IMG/VR virus record: IMGVR_UViG_3300022752_000186
Coordinates: 1-37,603 of that record
Strand: one strand, 5' to 3'
Source: a virus
Length of the DNA: 37,603 nucleotides
The position numbers and the translations under genes were made by a program. The notes under the pieces were generated by a model. The model made no database searches. It was not told where the DNA came from and saw only the letters and a list, made by a program, of their open reading frames with translations. Below, one piece after another: positions 24,532-33,824 of this stretch (positions are counted from its first letter, which is position 1; each line of letters starts with the position of its first letter).

Positions 24532-27500
24532 TAGTTCCTCTTCAGGTTTGCCAACAACTGACTGAGCCCTATCGTGCCTCTCAGCCCTCTTCTGTCATTC
24601 TCACCGAGGTATAGATCTCCCCAGTAATACCTCATTCTGTTTCTCTCGAGAACGTGACTCTCGACCACGAAGTTGGTTCCAAAATATCTCGTGTTTGCAG
24701 GGAGAACCTGCTCCACTAGAGATCCCACTGTTCCCTCAAACCATTTTGCGAACAGAAACACGTTCTGAATGTCGAGCTTTCCGGTCAGTCTGTTGAAGTA
24801 AACGTCTCTCATGTCCTCGAGGTCGATGTAGCTTTCTTCGAAAAGTGTGCTTGGTGATCCAACGGCGTTATCAATTGGTGTGTAGTCTGAGAACATTCTC
24901 ATTATGTCCTCGTTGAGACCCTGTACAACACTTATCTCTATGCCGAATCTCGTGTCATCCGAGTTTTCCTCATTGCGAGGAACCTCATACACCCTTCCGA
25001 CTTCTCCACCATACCTCTGGACGTTTTCGAAAGACTGCCACGACCTCACCCTGACCTTGTCAGTCGTGGACCTCTCGTCGAATTTTGGCTCTAGACTGGA
25101 GTAGAGTATGTCTGCGTTGCCTATGACAGTCGAATTGGGGAGAAATCCACTTCCCGAGAGGTGATAGTTGTTCTGTGAATAGTCAAACAGCGCTATCTCA
25201 CCAGAACCGTTTGCTTCCTTAGTCTCCTGGTCCATTGGAACGTCGAGTCTCAGTCTCTCGAAAGAACCTGAGGCTGTGGTCACAAAGTTGAAGTTTCTCA
25301 GCGGATCATTGACACCCAGAGAACTCACGTTTCTCACATGCTCAAACCACTCTATCTCATCCAAGGCCTTTGAGTAGAAACGAACGTTAGCAATATTCCC
25401 GCTAAATGTCCCTGTCAAGGCATTCGAGTAGTTAGTCCCGATGAATTGTGTGCTGCTTGGTATGTTTTGCTCGGTGCCTATCACAAAGAAGCTACCAGAA
25501 GCATTGTACTGCGAGCCAACGTTTGAAAAGACATCGTCATGAGGATTAGAACAGGTGACGAAAGTGACGACCTCTGAGGTGTACTCTATGTCTCCGTTGT
25601 TCTCCTTTCCAGCTCTCAGATACCACTTTGACCTTGTGTCAGAAAGTTTGTCTCTGCCTATTCCCACGTACCATTTCTCACCGCTGTAAAGCTTAGGACC
25701 AGAAAGTGAAGTCATGAACTTTCCGTCAGAGCCAGCCGAGTACGCTCCGTACAATGTTAGCAGCGTTGAACCATCGCCAAGTGTGCCTGACTCATTACAG
25801 ATAAGGTTGAGAACAAGGCTCTGCCCAGAAGAACCCGTTGTGTAGAAACGAACAAATGACTCGTTATTGTTCTTGTCTCTACTGGGTGGGAAAGTGAATA
25901 GGCCTTCCCAGTTCCACGATCCGCTGGTGTGGAGTCCGTCTGATGGTACATTGGAAGGTCCTGCTAGAAGAGAACCAGAAGGTAGGGGTGACCCAGGCTC
26001 TATCCTACTTGAAGAGAGATATGGCGAAGAGGCAACCCATGAACCGGTGTAGTTCAGGTCTCCTATGACGTCTCTTCTTTGCGCACGACCATCGATATAT
26101 CCCGACATTGCGCCGCCGTATTCTCTCACTCTCACCGAAGTGTCGGGGTTGACACCGAAGGATCTGATAAGTCCCTTGACTGAGTAGATCGTTCCCTTGC
26201 TTCTGATAATGTCTGGGAAGTTAGAAACTATTCTTCTCCAGACCTGTGATTGGATCTCAGTTAGAGGGACGCTTCCTGCGCTGGGGTCTATTCCTACGTC
26301 ATCGCCGTATGTTGCTTCTCTGCTGTTGCTCGGCGTAAATAGTTTTGGCAGCTCGAAACCCATAGATCTCGCCTGCGTAGATATGAACGTGTCAGCGACA
26401 GACCCAGTCGAAACAGGGTCTATGCTCTCTAGTTTAGAGAAATGATCGAGAAATATCTTGTATTCGTCAAACTGCTTTGCCCAGACATAGAGAAGACTCG
26501 AAAGTATCTGTGAGGATCCCAACTTGCTTTCTCTTGGCAAGTCTCCGCTTTCCGGGTACGGCGAAGTTATCGTTCCTTGCTCACTTTCTAGACCCTGTGA
26601 GATCTGTCCCTCCAGAAAATAGTGTGGAGGAACCAGCTTCGTTATGACGTTGGGGTTGATAGTGTCATATAGTGAAGCGCTGTAAAGCAGGCTTGTGTTC
26701 AACGAGACCACTTTTTCATAGTCAGGGAAGAGGACAGGAGACTCATTGAGCCTCTCGTAGAAGAATGCAAGTCCGTCTGATCCATTCTTCAGGACAGGCT
26801 GGTAGCCTGTAACCCTAGCATGTAGGCCGTTACCACTTGAATCCAAGACAAGATCTCTCTGTGAATAGGATCCGGATGGCTCATTGAAACGATAGTAGAG
26901 TCTCAGGTCATCCCTGATCCCTGTGCCATATTTTGTGACCTTGAATATGTCAGACTGGTTCCTGTTCCCTATGAAGAACTTGAAGTCGTCTATCGAAGCA
27001 GAAAGGTTCTCTATCGGAGTGAAATCGAAATTTTCACAAGAATGTCTCGATCCGCTCCCTATGGTCAACAGTGATCCCTTCGTCTCGAAGTTCTGAAACT
27101 CGTAGGCGTTAGAGGATGATGAGATCAACCTTCCGTCCAGATGGAGGAAAGCCCTGTTGACAGTGGGTCTCCTGTTCATTTGTGCACAAATGTCGACCCA
27201 TGCTCCCTTGGTGTATCCTGCGCTAACTTGTAGATTAGAGCTACCTGAAGTCAACAGAAACTGGATTGTCCCGGTCGTAGAGTTTGAAGAAGACGAAAGG
27301 ACAAGAGAATATCCTGAGCTACCTGAAATTCTCTGGAATACTACCTGGTTTCCGTTGGACTGAGATGGAACCAGAAGCTTGAACTGCACAGAAAATGATG
27401 ACATCTCTGGGTCAAGAACATTTTCTCCGTCTTTCTTTCTGGATAGAGCTGGTATTGAGACTCCAGCTATGTCGTTTATCTCTAGATGACTGCTGCTGAA

Positions 27501-27860
27501 GTGCAGATAGTTTAGAGACTTTGGGAAGCTGTCGTAGACATACTTCTCGAACCCTGTCAAATCATCCAAGAACTTGTAAACTTCTGACTGTGAACCATCA
27601 AAGGGAAATCCGTTTATGATTTTGTCGAAAGCTACGTTGACAGAGACTTCTGCAGAACCAAAGAACACGTGCTTGGTAAAATCTGACCAGTCAAGTGGAA
27701 CTTGCTGAGTAGATCTCAGAGGTGAACCAGGCGGATCGTACCTGAAAGATGAAGTGTTTGCGTAGCTATCTTGAAAATCTACGCCTCTGTATCTCGTTCT
27801 CGGAGAAGGAGAAATCTCCCTGAGTAGATTCCCTATGCTTCTCTTTGGAGTATTTGACAT
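24531..27860 (-). CDS. Two-LamG baseplate-associated structural protein (1109 aa)
   Basis: Two LamG-like sandwiches are visible. The first spans about 150-300 (SFSVQFKLLVP 155-165, AFLHLDGRLI 237-246, SIDDFKFFIG 289-298). The second spans about 648-840 (WNWEGLFTF 649-657, NIANVRFYSKALDEIEW 822-838). Before the first is DWSDFTKHVFFGSAEV (57-72) with KIINGFPFDGS (80-90). Between the domains is WRRIVSNFPDIIRSKGT (541-557) followed by REYGG (579-583). The end carries FEGTVGSLVEQVLPANTRYF and a LERN element. I associate this framework with large LamG tail proteins of phages. Two genes after gp6, it occupies roughly the place of T4 gp7 (1032 residues), but I see no gp7 similarity. ATG 27860 overlaps the upstream stop (TGATG). 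Confidence 0.85.
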   Translation of the reverse strand: MSNTPKRSIGNLLREISPSPRTRYRGVDFQDSYANTSSFRYDPPGSPLRSTQQVPLDWSDFTKHVFFGSAEVSVNVAFDKIINGFPFDGSQSEVYKFLDDLTGFEKYVYDSFPKSLNYLHFSSSHLEINDIAGVSIPALSRKKDGENVLDPEMSSFSVQFKLLVPSQSNGNQVVFQRISGSSGYSLVLSSSSNSTTGTIQFLLTSGSSNLQVSAGYTKGAWVDICAQMNRRPTVNRAFLHLDGRLISSSSNAYEFQNFETKGSLLTIGSGSRHSCENFDFTPIENLSASIDDFKFFIGNRNQSDIFKVTKYGTGIRDDLRLYYRFNEPSGSYSQRDLVLDSSGNGLHARVTGYQPVLKNGSDGLAFFYERLNESPVLFPDYEKVVSLNTSLLYSASLYDTINPNVITKLVPPHYFLEGQISQGLESEQGTITSPYPESGDLPRESKLGSSQILSSLLYVWAKQFDEYKIFLDHFSKLESIDPVSTGSVADTFISTQARSMGFELPKLFTPSNSREATYGDDVGIDPSAGSVPLTEIQSQVWRRIVSNFPDIIRSKGTIYSVKGLIRSFGVNPDTSVRVREYGGAMSGYIDGRAQRRDVIGDLNYTGSWVASSPYLSSSRIEPGSPLPSGSLLAGPSNVPSDGLHTSGSWNWEGLFTFPPSRDKNNNESFVRFYTTGSSGQSLVLNLICNESGTLGDGSTLLTLYGAYSAGSDGKFMTSLSGPKLYSGEKWYVGIGRDKLSDTRSKWYLRAGKENNGDIEYTSEVVTFVTCSNPHDDVFSNVGSQYNASGSFFVIGTEQNIPSSTQFIGTNYSNALTGTFSGNIANVRFYSKALDEIEWFEHVRNVSSLGVNDPLRNFNFVTTASGSFERLRLDVPMDQETKEANGSGEIALFDYSQNNYHLSGSGFLPNSTVIGNADILYSSLEPKFDERSTTDKVRVRSWQSFENVQRYGGEVGRVYEVPRNEENSDDTRFGIEISVVQGLNEDIMRMFSDYTPIDNAVGSPSTLFEESYIDLEDMRDVYFNRLTGKLDIQNVFLFAKWFEGTVGSLVEQVLPANTRYFGTNFVVESHVLERNRMRYYWGDLYLGENDRRGLRGTIGLSQLLANLKRN

Positions 27861-29359
27861 CAGCTCCCCAGTGTGAACGTGTATCCCTTGCCGCTCACTA
27901 TCTTCTGGTTGCCATTGTAAGTAACGAGAAACTCAAGTGTAACCGGCCTGCCGTATGGCATCATGTCACTATAGAAAGTGAAGAAATTCCCATTTTCATC
28001 GAGTGACATTTTTGTCCCAGTGCTGTCAAAGTCTATGATAACTTTCCCGCTGTTGACATCAATGACCCTGTATAAAGCGTTGACTATCTGAGCAGGTGTC
28101 ACTTTTTGCGAGAATTTCGAAGATTCTTGCTCAAGTGCAAGATCAAAGAATCTCACCCTTACTAAAACCAGCCTGTCAGGAGGAGCACTTGGAGGACCAC
28201 TACAGTGGGCAACAAGTTTCTCTTCGCTGTAGAAAGAGGTTTCACCATCTTCCTTTCTTATCGTGATGCTTCCGCTTCTGAATATGACATTCCCGTCAAG
28301 TGAAGTCCACCTCTCTGTGAAAATTACTGATCCAGAAGCCGCTATGTGATCAGAAAGTTTGGTCGTTCCACTCACTATGCCACTGTCATTTGAGGTGATT
28401 ATGCAGGGTGCATAATACACACCACTGGCATAAGAGGTGTACTTGTCCTGTGAGCCGGTGAAGTAGGCAAAGTATGAACCTGTGCTAAGAGAGAGAAGTA
28501 TGCAATTTTCACCACTGACTGGAGAAAGTGAGCTACCTGAGACAAAGTTTGCCCTAGAGTTTCTGATAGTGTTCGTCAAGTAGAGAGTCCCACTGACGTC
28601 AAAGACCATCCCTTTTCTGTTGTCTTCTCTAGAGTCATCAAAGTAAACGAAGATCTTGGGCCGAATCGTCTCATCTTTGACATGCCTGGATGCAAACCTC
28701 TTCACGAACCTCGTGACATCGTCTGTCTCTTCGCTGCCTGTAAATGACAGTCTAAATCCTGAGACAGGTATCTGGTTTGCAAGAGAAGCTGAGACTAGCT
28801 CAGTTACATCGATCTCCAGGTCTTCGTTTCCAACAAGAAACTTCTGGTTCTTCTCTAAGCTTCTTAGACCGTTCCCATCTGCGAAGTTGCCTGAAGCAAT
28901 GTAGTCGATGTCATTAGATCCAAGAAGGCCACCTGCCGAACAACCTTCGCTGAACCATGGGTTGTCTACAGAGCTTGACAAGTAGTTTGCTGTGCCTACG
29001 TCAGAGAACGAAACAACGTCTCTTCCCATCCCTTCAATAAAGCTGCTGGCAAGAGGAAACAGGGAAAGAGTAAAGTTGCTGGGTACAGGTTGCCCTGTAC
29101 TAACGTTCTTCATTCTCAGCACAGCACGAAAATTAGAAAGATCAAGTGAAGAGGAGGAAAGACTCTTGAGTCTCCCATAATCGAACTCAATGAGAGCTCT
29201 AGACAGCTCTATTGCACCGGTGACTTGATAGCTCTCGTCGTAAAGCTTGAAAATGTCCAGGGTTCCTGCCCTACCAACATTCCCAGAGACTGCTCTCTGG
29301 GAATCAACTAACTTGTCAGTGATGTAAGTGTCAGCCGAGGCTGTTACGACCACAATCAT
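27860..29359 (-). CDS. Phage structural protein, DNRLRE-like start (499 aa)
   Basis: The opening TASADTYITDKLVD and NVGRAGTLDIFKLYDES (about residues 6-43) resembles the start of DNRLRE-type beta domains, in which DTYV is followed by a glycine turn and a strand. The rest of the first 240 residues (LSRALIEFDYGRL, RPKIFVYFDDSR) fits one large beta sandwich. The second half is Ser-rich and beta-structured. Similar proteins directly follow gp6-like genes in marine T4-like phages as I recall, so a baseplate position is likely. ATG 29359 has GGAG 5 bases upstream and starts 2 bases after the gp6 stop. The exact partner and role are unknown. Confidence 0.75.
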   Translation of the reverse strand: MIVVVTASADTYITDKLVDSQRAVSGNVGRAGTLDIFKLYDESYQVTGAIELSRALIEFDYGRLKSLSSSSLDLSNFRAVLRMKNVSTGQPVPSNFTLSLFPLASSFIEGMGRDVVSFSDVGTANYLSSSVDNPWFSEGCSAGGLLGSNDIDYIASGNFADGNGLRSLEKNQKFLVGNEDLEIDVTELVSASLANQIPVSGFRLSFTGSEETDDVTRFVKRFASRHVKDETIRPKIFVYFDDSREDNRKGMVFDVSGTLYLTNTIRNSRANFVSGSSLSPVSGENCILLSLSTGSYFAYFTGSQDKYTSYASGVYYAPCIITSNDSGIVSGTTKLSDHIAASGSVIFTERWTSLDGNVIFRSGSITIRKEDGETSFYSEEKLVAHCSGPPSAPPDRLVLVRVRFFDLALEQESSKFSQKVTPAQIVNALYRVIDVNSGKVIIDFDSTGTKMSLDENGNFFTFYSDMMPYGRPVTLEFLVTYNGNQKIVSGKGYTFTLGS

Positions 29360-29361
29360 CT

Positions 29362-31191
29362 CTACTCCGTGGTCACGACTATGTCGTATTCAGGGTATCT
29401 TAGCTCAAAGATTGAGCCTGGTGGTGGGACTACCACTCCTCTGTTCGTGTTGGTTGGCACGTCGAAATAGACGTCTGAGTACTCTCTGCCGTCTATTTCA
29501 CCCATCACGCTTTGTATCTCGATGTTTGTCACAGAAAGAACACCAGGTACGCTGATCACAGCGTTCACAATCTCTGAAACGAGAAGCCCTTGGTCTATCT
29601 GGCGCTTGCCTATGTCGGTGATGCTCCTGAGTGAAGTGATCACGTCTCTTGAAACGTTGACTGGTACTGAGCTTGGGTCTGGGACTATGTTCACCGACAA
29701 CGTGTAATTGATGATCCTCGCGTCCACTACGTCAATGGCATCTGAGATTAGCCTGTACTCGTTTAGGAAGTTTCGAAGATTGTACTTCAGGGTGTCAGGT
29801 GTCTGTATGAGCTTCCCTTGGTTGTCTCTAGACAACACGAACAACTGAGTTGCGAAAGGATTGTTCTGGTTTGCTCTAACGCCAGCCCTGAAGACCTTGC
29901 CAAACTTTGATGGCAGAGAGTAAACTCTTGCTATTAGATCTGACTTCGTGACTATTCTTGCCTGAGAATTTCTTGTAGAGGGAACAAGTGTTCTAAGTTG
30001 GTCTATGGTGGGAGGTGGTGAACCTCCGCTCGCAGACTCCCTATTTATGACATCCACAGATGCACGGACCGAGGAGGCTACTGATGCGCTGGGATTGTCT
30101 TTGAACTCGATATTCAGTGTCCTAACAGTTCTTATAGCGCCTGCTCCTACATTGTGCGAGGGACCGCCACCTGCTCTGTAAGAAACAGTGAGTGTTGTGG
30201 AAACAGGTGTTTGACCGAAAGTCTTAGAGCGTAGTAGGGAGTTAGGGTCAAGGGTAAACCTGGGTATCGTTGACCTGCCATAAGTGGGAAGTGCAAACTT
30301 TGATGGATCTGGGAAGATATCATCGTCTTCTGCACTGGGATCGCCACCACCGAATCGCAGTTGAGATGCTCTCGTTTGAAGGTCTGTAGTGACAATGAAC
30401 CTTCTTGATGCAGGAACTATCGTCATTACACTGTCAACTACGTCTCTGTCTGCTGAGTAGTTAGGACTGCTCATGAAAACTGTGTCCTGCGTCAAACTCT
30501 CAACTTCGTACCAAGAGTTTCCCTGCGTATCTTTCACTGACAGGACTTCGGTGACATTGTCGTTTGCAAGAGTCACAGAGATGAAAGGGATGTAAGAGTC
30601 ACCAAACGTGAACTGCTCAGTGTAGATTCGGCCAGAAACTCCGACAACGTCTTTGCTGAGAATGTACGTAAGTGGCGTACCGTCTGAAGCTGAGTCTCCG
30701 ACTGTGATTGTCACAGAAAGATTACCCGTCGTATCTTTCTCAGAGAAATCCAGTGGCTCAACAGTTGAGAATGTTACACCACTGTTTGAAGTTACAACTG
30801 TCTCAGTCCCGATAACAGGCAGAGAAGACTCATCAGGTTGTGTCTTGCCATTTACAGTTACTGCAGGAACTTCGATGTAGAACGAAAGTGTAACCGTGCT
30901 GGGTGAAGCTCCAGTGATCTTCACTCCGTTGTTGCGAAGAAGTCTCTCGATGTTAGGTATCTCAACTGCCTCGCTCCAGGAAAGCTCTCTGAACTGATGG
31001 TCGAGATAGTAAGACATGTTATCGCCGACAGCGGCAGCCATGTCCAAGAAAAGTCCACCGACAGAGGCTTCGCTAAAGTCCTGTATCCTGTCTGGGAAGA
31101 ATGTTCTTGCGTACTCTAGAAGACTTGCCCTAAAATCCCCAAAGTCTTTGGCGAGATAGTTCTTGTTAGGATTTCTCTTTGATGCTGCCAT
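29362..31191 (-). CDS. Baseplate wedge protein (T4 gp6-like, baseplate J family)
   Basis: The N-terminus has the gp6 hallmark: NYLAKDFGDFRASLLEYART (11-30), then FFPDRIQDFSEASVGGLFLD and MAAAVGDNMSYYLDHQFRE. The C-terminal half matches the baseplate J layout, with SDLIARVYSLPSKFGKVFRA (about 404-423) and a final alpha/beta domain. In T4, gp6 forms the ring that joins baseplate wedges and drives the hexagon-to-star change. The length of 609 residues is close to T4 gp6 (660). ATG 31191 overlaps the gp25 stop by one base; a GTG one codon earlier (31194) is also possible. It directly follows gp25, the order seen in T4-like phages. Confidence 0.92.
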   Translation of the reverse strand: MAASKRNPNKNYLAKDFGDFRASLLEYARTFFPDRIQDFSEASVGGLFLDMAAAVGDNMSYYLDHQFRELSWSEAVEIPNIERLLRNNGVKITGASPSTVTLSFYIEVPAVTVNGKTQPDESSLPVIGTETVVTSNSGVTFSTVEPLDFSEKDTTGNLSVTITVGDSASDGTPLTYILSKDVVGVSGRIYTEQFTFGDSYIPFISVTLANDNVTEVLSVKDTQGNSWYEVESLTQDTVFMSSPNYSADRDVVDSVMTIVPASRRFIVTTDLQTRASQLRFGGGDPSAEDDDIFPDPSKFALPTYGRSTIPRFTLDPNSLLRSKTFGQTPVSTTLTVSYRAGGGPSHNVGAGAIRTVRTLNIEFKDNPSASVASSVRASVDVINRESASGGSPPPTIDQLRTLVPSTRNSQARIVTKSDLIARVYSLPSKFGKVFRAGVRANQNNPFATQLFVLSRDNQGKLIQTPDTLKYNLRNFLNEYRLISDAIDVVDARIINYTLSVNIVPDPSSVPVNVSRDVITSLRSITDIGKRQIDQGLLVSEIVNAVISVPGVLSVTNIEIQSVMGEIDGREYSDVYFDVPTNTNRGVVVPPPGSIFELRYPEYDIVVTTE

Positions 31192-31667
31192 CACGATGCC
31201 GAGTATAGTGTGACTTCGACAGCTCTTGTCTTGCTGTCGATGAGTGGTACCCTGTATGTGACCCTAACGCCGATCCTTGCTACACCTGTGTCTTCGGAAC
31301 GCAGGTTGAAAGGCTCAAAAGTGTCAAGACTAACAAATGGGAGGTATCTTCCGGCTGCCTGTTTGATACGAGTGACAGCCTCGATGTCTGTGTCTTCATT
31401 TCCAAGCTCGAATGTCAACTCTTTCAAGTTTGCACCAAAGTTGTAATCGAGCAATCTCTCACCCTTATTGGTCATGATGAGATTTCTTAGATTGTCTGCT
31501 ATAGTGTCACCAAGATCGTGACGCATTTTCAACAGACCGTCGTCACCGCTACCGAGCTCTAGTGGGGTGAATATCCCGATAGGGGGAGATGTCAGAGACT
31601 GAGATGATCTCTGTCTCAATTGGCTCGGTGTCTCACCGACTGAAGTGAAACTGTAGCTCCTTGCCAA
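31191..31667 (-). CDS. Baseplate wedge protein (T4 gp25-like)
   Basis: The 158-residue protein has the gp25/GpW-family core: DTIADNLRNLIMTNKGERLL (54-73), then DYNFGANLKELTFE (74-87), and a C-terminal strand (VARIGVRVTYRVPL). In T4 it is the wedge protein that initiates sheath polymerisation. The first 50 residues are a Ser-rich extension. The start is TTG 31667, supported by a strong AGGAGG 8 bases upstream; no ATG or GTG lies ahead of the core. It stands after a 40-base gap, one of the few in the window, so it may have its own promoter. It is coupled to gp6 downstream. Confidence 0.92.
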   Translation of the reverse strand: MARSYSFTSVGETPSQLRQRSSQSLTSPPIGIFTPLELGSGDDGLLKMRHDLGDTIADNLRNLIMTNKGERLLDYNFGANLKELTFELGNEDTDIEAVTRIKQAAGRYLPFVSLDTFEPFNLRSEDTGVARIGVRVTYRVPLIDSKTRAVEVTLYSAS

Positions 31668-31675
31668 CCTTGTCT

Positions 31676-31681
31676 CCTCCT
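31676..31681 (-). promoter_or_regulatory. Strong ribosome binding site for the TTG start of the gp25 gene
   Basis: AGGAGG lies 8 bases before TTG 31667. It is a full match to the anti-Shine-Dalgarno core and decides the unusual start codon. Confidence 0.7.
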
Positions 31682-31686
31682 CGACT

Positions 31687-31694
31687 TACATATA
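31687..31694 (-). promoter_or_regulatory. Weak candidate late promoter upstream of the gp25 gene
   Basis: The minus strand reads TATATGTA in the 40-base gap before gp25. It differs at two positions from the T4 late promoter core TATAAATA, which is read by gp55-type sigma factors. A gp55-like gene is present nearby, but a two-mismatch 8-mer is easily found by chance. Confidence 0.2.
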
Positions 31695-31707
31695 GGGCAG
31701 CTTAAGT

Positions 31708-31953
31708 TTACGACGTACCGGGTGTGACTGTTGATCCTGCACCTCCTAGTGCAGTAACAACAACCTGACCAGGATTTATGGTGACAATACAAGAAGTGAC
31801 ATACGCGTCGATAGCGTTGCTCAAGTCTGTTGCCAGATTTGAGATAATCTGGTCTGGGTCTGCTCCATCCTTCTTACCTTCTTCAAGAGCCTGCTTGAGG
31901 GCACTTCGGATAGAAGACTCCATTATCGACTTTCCAGGTCCAGCTATCGGCAT
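31708..31953 (-). CDS. Small conserved baseplate-region protein (81 aa)
   Basis: The protein opens with MPIAGPGKSIMESSIRSALK, continues as a helical acidic segment, and ends in a hydrophobic strand and Gly/Thr-rich tail (VVVTALGGAGSTVTPGTS). I recall small proteins of this style between hub and wedge genes in T4-like phages, but no function is known to me. It lacks the PAAR-type repeats of spike tips. It begins one base after the gp5-like stop, with GGAG 6 bases upstream of ATG 31953. Position suggests a hub- or spike-associated part. Confidence 0.8.
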   Translation of the reverse strand: MPIAGPGKSIMESSIRSALKQALEEGKKDGADPDQIISNLATDLSNAIDAYVTSCIVTINPGQVVVTALGGAGSTVTPGTS

Positions 31954-31954
31954 T

Positions 31955-33457
31955 CTACTCTCCGAAAATTCTCTTTGACTTCAGGTTGACTATCTCTGAC
32001 TCTCTTGTTGACATTGCACTTTTCAGTGTGGATGCAGCCTGCAAGATTTGAGGAGAAGGTGCACCAAAGCCTGGTGTCGTATGTGTATTGAGTGTGTCAC
32101 AGAATGATTTCACGTCTGCGATGATTGCCTTAAGAAGGTCTTCCAGCTGTTTATATCTCACGTAGGGCTGGAGCTTGCCTGGAGCATCACTGTCACCCTC
32201 TTCTATCCCACCATCTGCAGAAGACTTTCCGATCAGGATTCTTTGGCCAGTGACTATCACAGTGCCGTCTTCCAATAGAGATATAGCGCAATGGTCTCCT
32301 GCGTCAGACTTTTCGCCTTCTTTGACAAGTAGTATGTTGCCGTTGATTGTGTGTTCTTCGTCCTTCCTCGCAACTATCCTGATCTGATCGGCTTTTAGTG
32401 CTATTGCTGACTTGTCTGTCTGCTCTTCTCTTGTCTCACTCTCTCCTGGAACTACTGGAGTCTGCTCAGCCAAGCTAAGTCTGGTGTCTATGGGAGACTT
32501 CATACTGACATAGACCCTTGCAGCGTCAGCGTAGAAATCTGGATCGCCTTCTGAGGGATTAGGACTATTGGTCAGCTCTAGAGCCTTTGATACTTCTACA
32601 AAGCCTCTAGTGTTGGACCTGGTCTCTGGTACAGTTCTTACTTGTTCGCCTGCAGATATCCACCTGGATCTTCCTGCGACTATGTCAACTGTCCCGGAGT
32701 AGTCGATGGGTTTCGTGTTCGCAATAGTGAATCCCGTGAGTGGATCTTCTTCCTTTGTCCATCCCCTGTCTGTTGTAAGCGATATGAGTGTATTGTTGCT
32801 GCCTTGTATCACAAGGTCTTCAGGCTTCTTGAAGTATCTGGGCACCGGCTCAAGTTTCATATTCCTGACTGAATTGCTGTTGGCCAGTGTGTAAAACTCG
32901 TTGTAATCGTCAGGATTCTGTCTAAGTGAGAGGTTTGGAAAATCTTCAGTGGGTGCAACTTTCTCCTTGGGACCCTCAGCCTTCTCTACCGTGCCAGCAG
33001 AGTCTCTATTTGCGATTTTGGGTGTGAATGATCTGTCAAAGTGAGAAAAGTTCACATCTTCAGAAGTGACATCGCCGTGAACTCTGCTGAGCCAATATCC
33101 GATTGATTTGACATTTCTGTCGAAGATGACCCATACTGTCTCGCCTGCCTTCACTGGCATCGATATGTGTGATGAAAAGAAGGGATAGACTAGGGAATAT
33201 GTCGTGTTGGCGTTGTCTGCGCCGCCTGAAATTCTTCTTACTATGCAAGAGTTTCTCGGTATTCTGTCTTGTGGAATCGAGTTATCACTTTCTCCCATAT
33301 ACTCCGCGATATCAGCCTGGTTAAACCCGTCACAGACATCAACTACCACGGCCTTTTCTAGTGGGAAGCTGGAGTCTCCCGTTTCACTCTTGACAGATTT
33401 TCTGGCTGAATTACTCTTGACTACGTCATTCACGCCACTTTTCGAAAAGATTGCCAT
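31955..33457 (-). CDS. Baseplate hub / central spike protein (T4 gp5-like, no lysozyme domain)
   Basis: An OB-fold-like domain lies at about 68-128: CIVRRISGGADNANTTYSLV, then KAGETVWVIFDRN and SIGYWLSRVHG, as in the N-terminus of T4 gp5. After a flexible, charged linker come repeated short strands (TLISLTTDRGW, DQIRIVARKD, GDHCAISLLEDGTVIVTGQR) that could build a beta-prism or spike. A helical C-terminus (PYVRYKQLEDLLKAIIADVK) follows. The lysozyme domain found between the OB fold and the spike in T4 gp5 is absent, as I recall is common in cyanophage and marine relatives. ATG 33457 has AAGGA 6 bases upstream. It is followed directly by the small protein, then gp25 and gp6. Confidence 0.85.
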   Translation of the reverse strand: MAIFSKSGVNDVVKSNSARKSVKSETGDSSFPLEKAVVVDVCDGFNQADIAEYMGESDNSIPQDRIPRNSCIVRRISGGADNANTTYSLVYPFFSSHISMPVKAGETVWVIFDRNVKSIGYWLSRVHGDVTSEDVNFSHFDRSFTPKIANRDSAGTVEKAEGPKEKVAPTEDFPNLSLRQNPDDYNEFYTLANSNSVRNMKLEPVPRYFKKPEDLVIQGSNNTLISLTTDRGWTKEEDPLTGFTIANTKPIDYSGTVDIVAGRSRWISAGEQVRTVPETRSNTRGFVEVSKALELTNSPNPSEGDPDFYADAARVYVSMKSPIDTRLSLAEQTPVVPGESETREEQTDKSAIALKADQIRIVARKDEEHTINGNILLVKEGEKSDAGDHCAISLLEDGTVIVTGQRILIGKSSADGGIEEGDSDAPGKLQPYVRYKQLEDLLKAIIADVKSFCDTLNTHTTPGFGAPSPQILQAASTLKSAMSTRESEIVNLKSKRIFGE

Positions 33458-33458
33458 C

Positions 33459-33824
33459 TCAGTCCTTCGAGATCTTGTTGAAGATATCCTCTGGGCTCAG
33501 TGAAGACTCTTCTTCCTCAGTGGACTTGATCATCTCAGCAAGCTTGATGATCTGCTCGTTTGCCTTTCCCATTCTCTCAAGATACTTAACCAACGTCCCG
33601 CCGTGAGTAGTGTGATCGTTTGAAGAACTTCCCATAGACTGATAGAGACTTATGTACAGCGAGTAGGCATTTTCTCTGTCAGTGACAGCGTTTTGGTAGA
33701 TCTCTTTCCACAGCATCTTTCTCTTCTCGTCTGTGGAGTTGAGAGAATCAAGAAGGTCTCCGAAGTCCTTGACCTTCTTGTCTTTCTCTTCTGCCCTACG
33801 AATCACATCTTCTAGATTACTCAT
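33459..33824 (-). CDS. Small helical protein of unknown function (121 aa)
   Basis: The sequence is almost wholly helical and charged: coiled-coil-like start (NLEDVIRRAEEKDKKVKDFG), then LWKEIYQNAVTDRENAYSLY (38-57), and a second helix TLVKYLERMGKANEQIIKLA (77-96), with an acidic tail. I do not recognise a family. Its size and helices would allow a recombination mediator or a small terminase subunit, but nothing specific supports either. It is coupled to the sigma-factor gene by an ATGA overlap at 33821-33824 and ends one base before the hub gene. Confidence 0.75.
   Translation of the reverse strand: MSNLEDVIRRAEEKDKKVKDFGDLLDSLNSTDEKRKMLWKEIYQNAVTDRENAYSLYISLYQSMGSSSNDHTTHGGTLVKYLERMGKANEQIIKLAEMIKSTEEEESSLSPEDIFNKISKD

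Noticed and set aside
33459-33824. Assignment of the small helical protein as UvsY or small terminase
   Set aside because: Only size and helical character fit; no specific motif of either family is visible.
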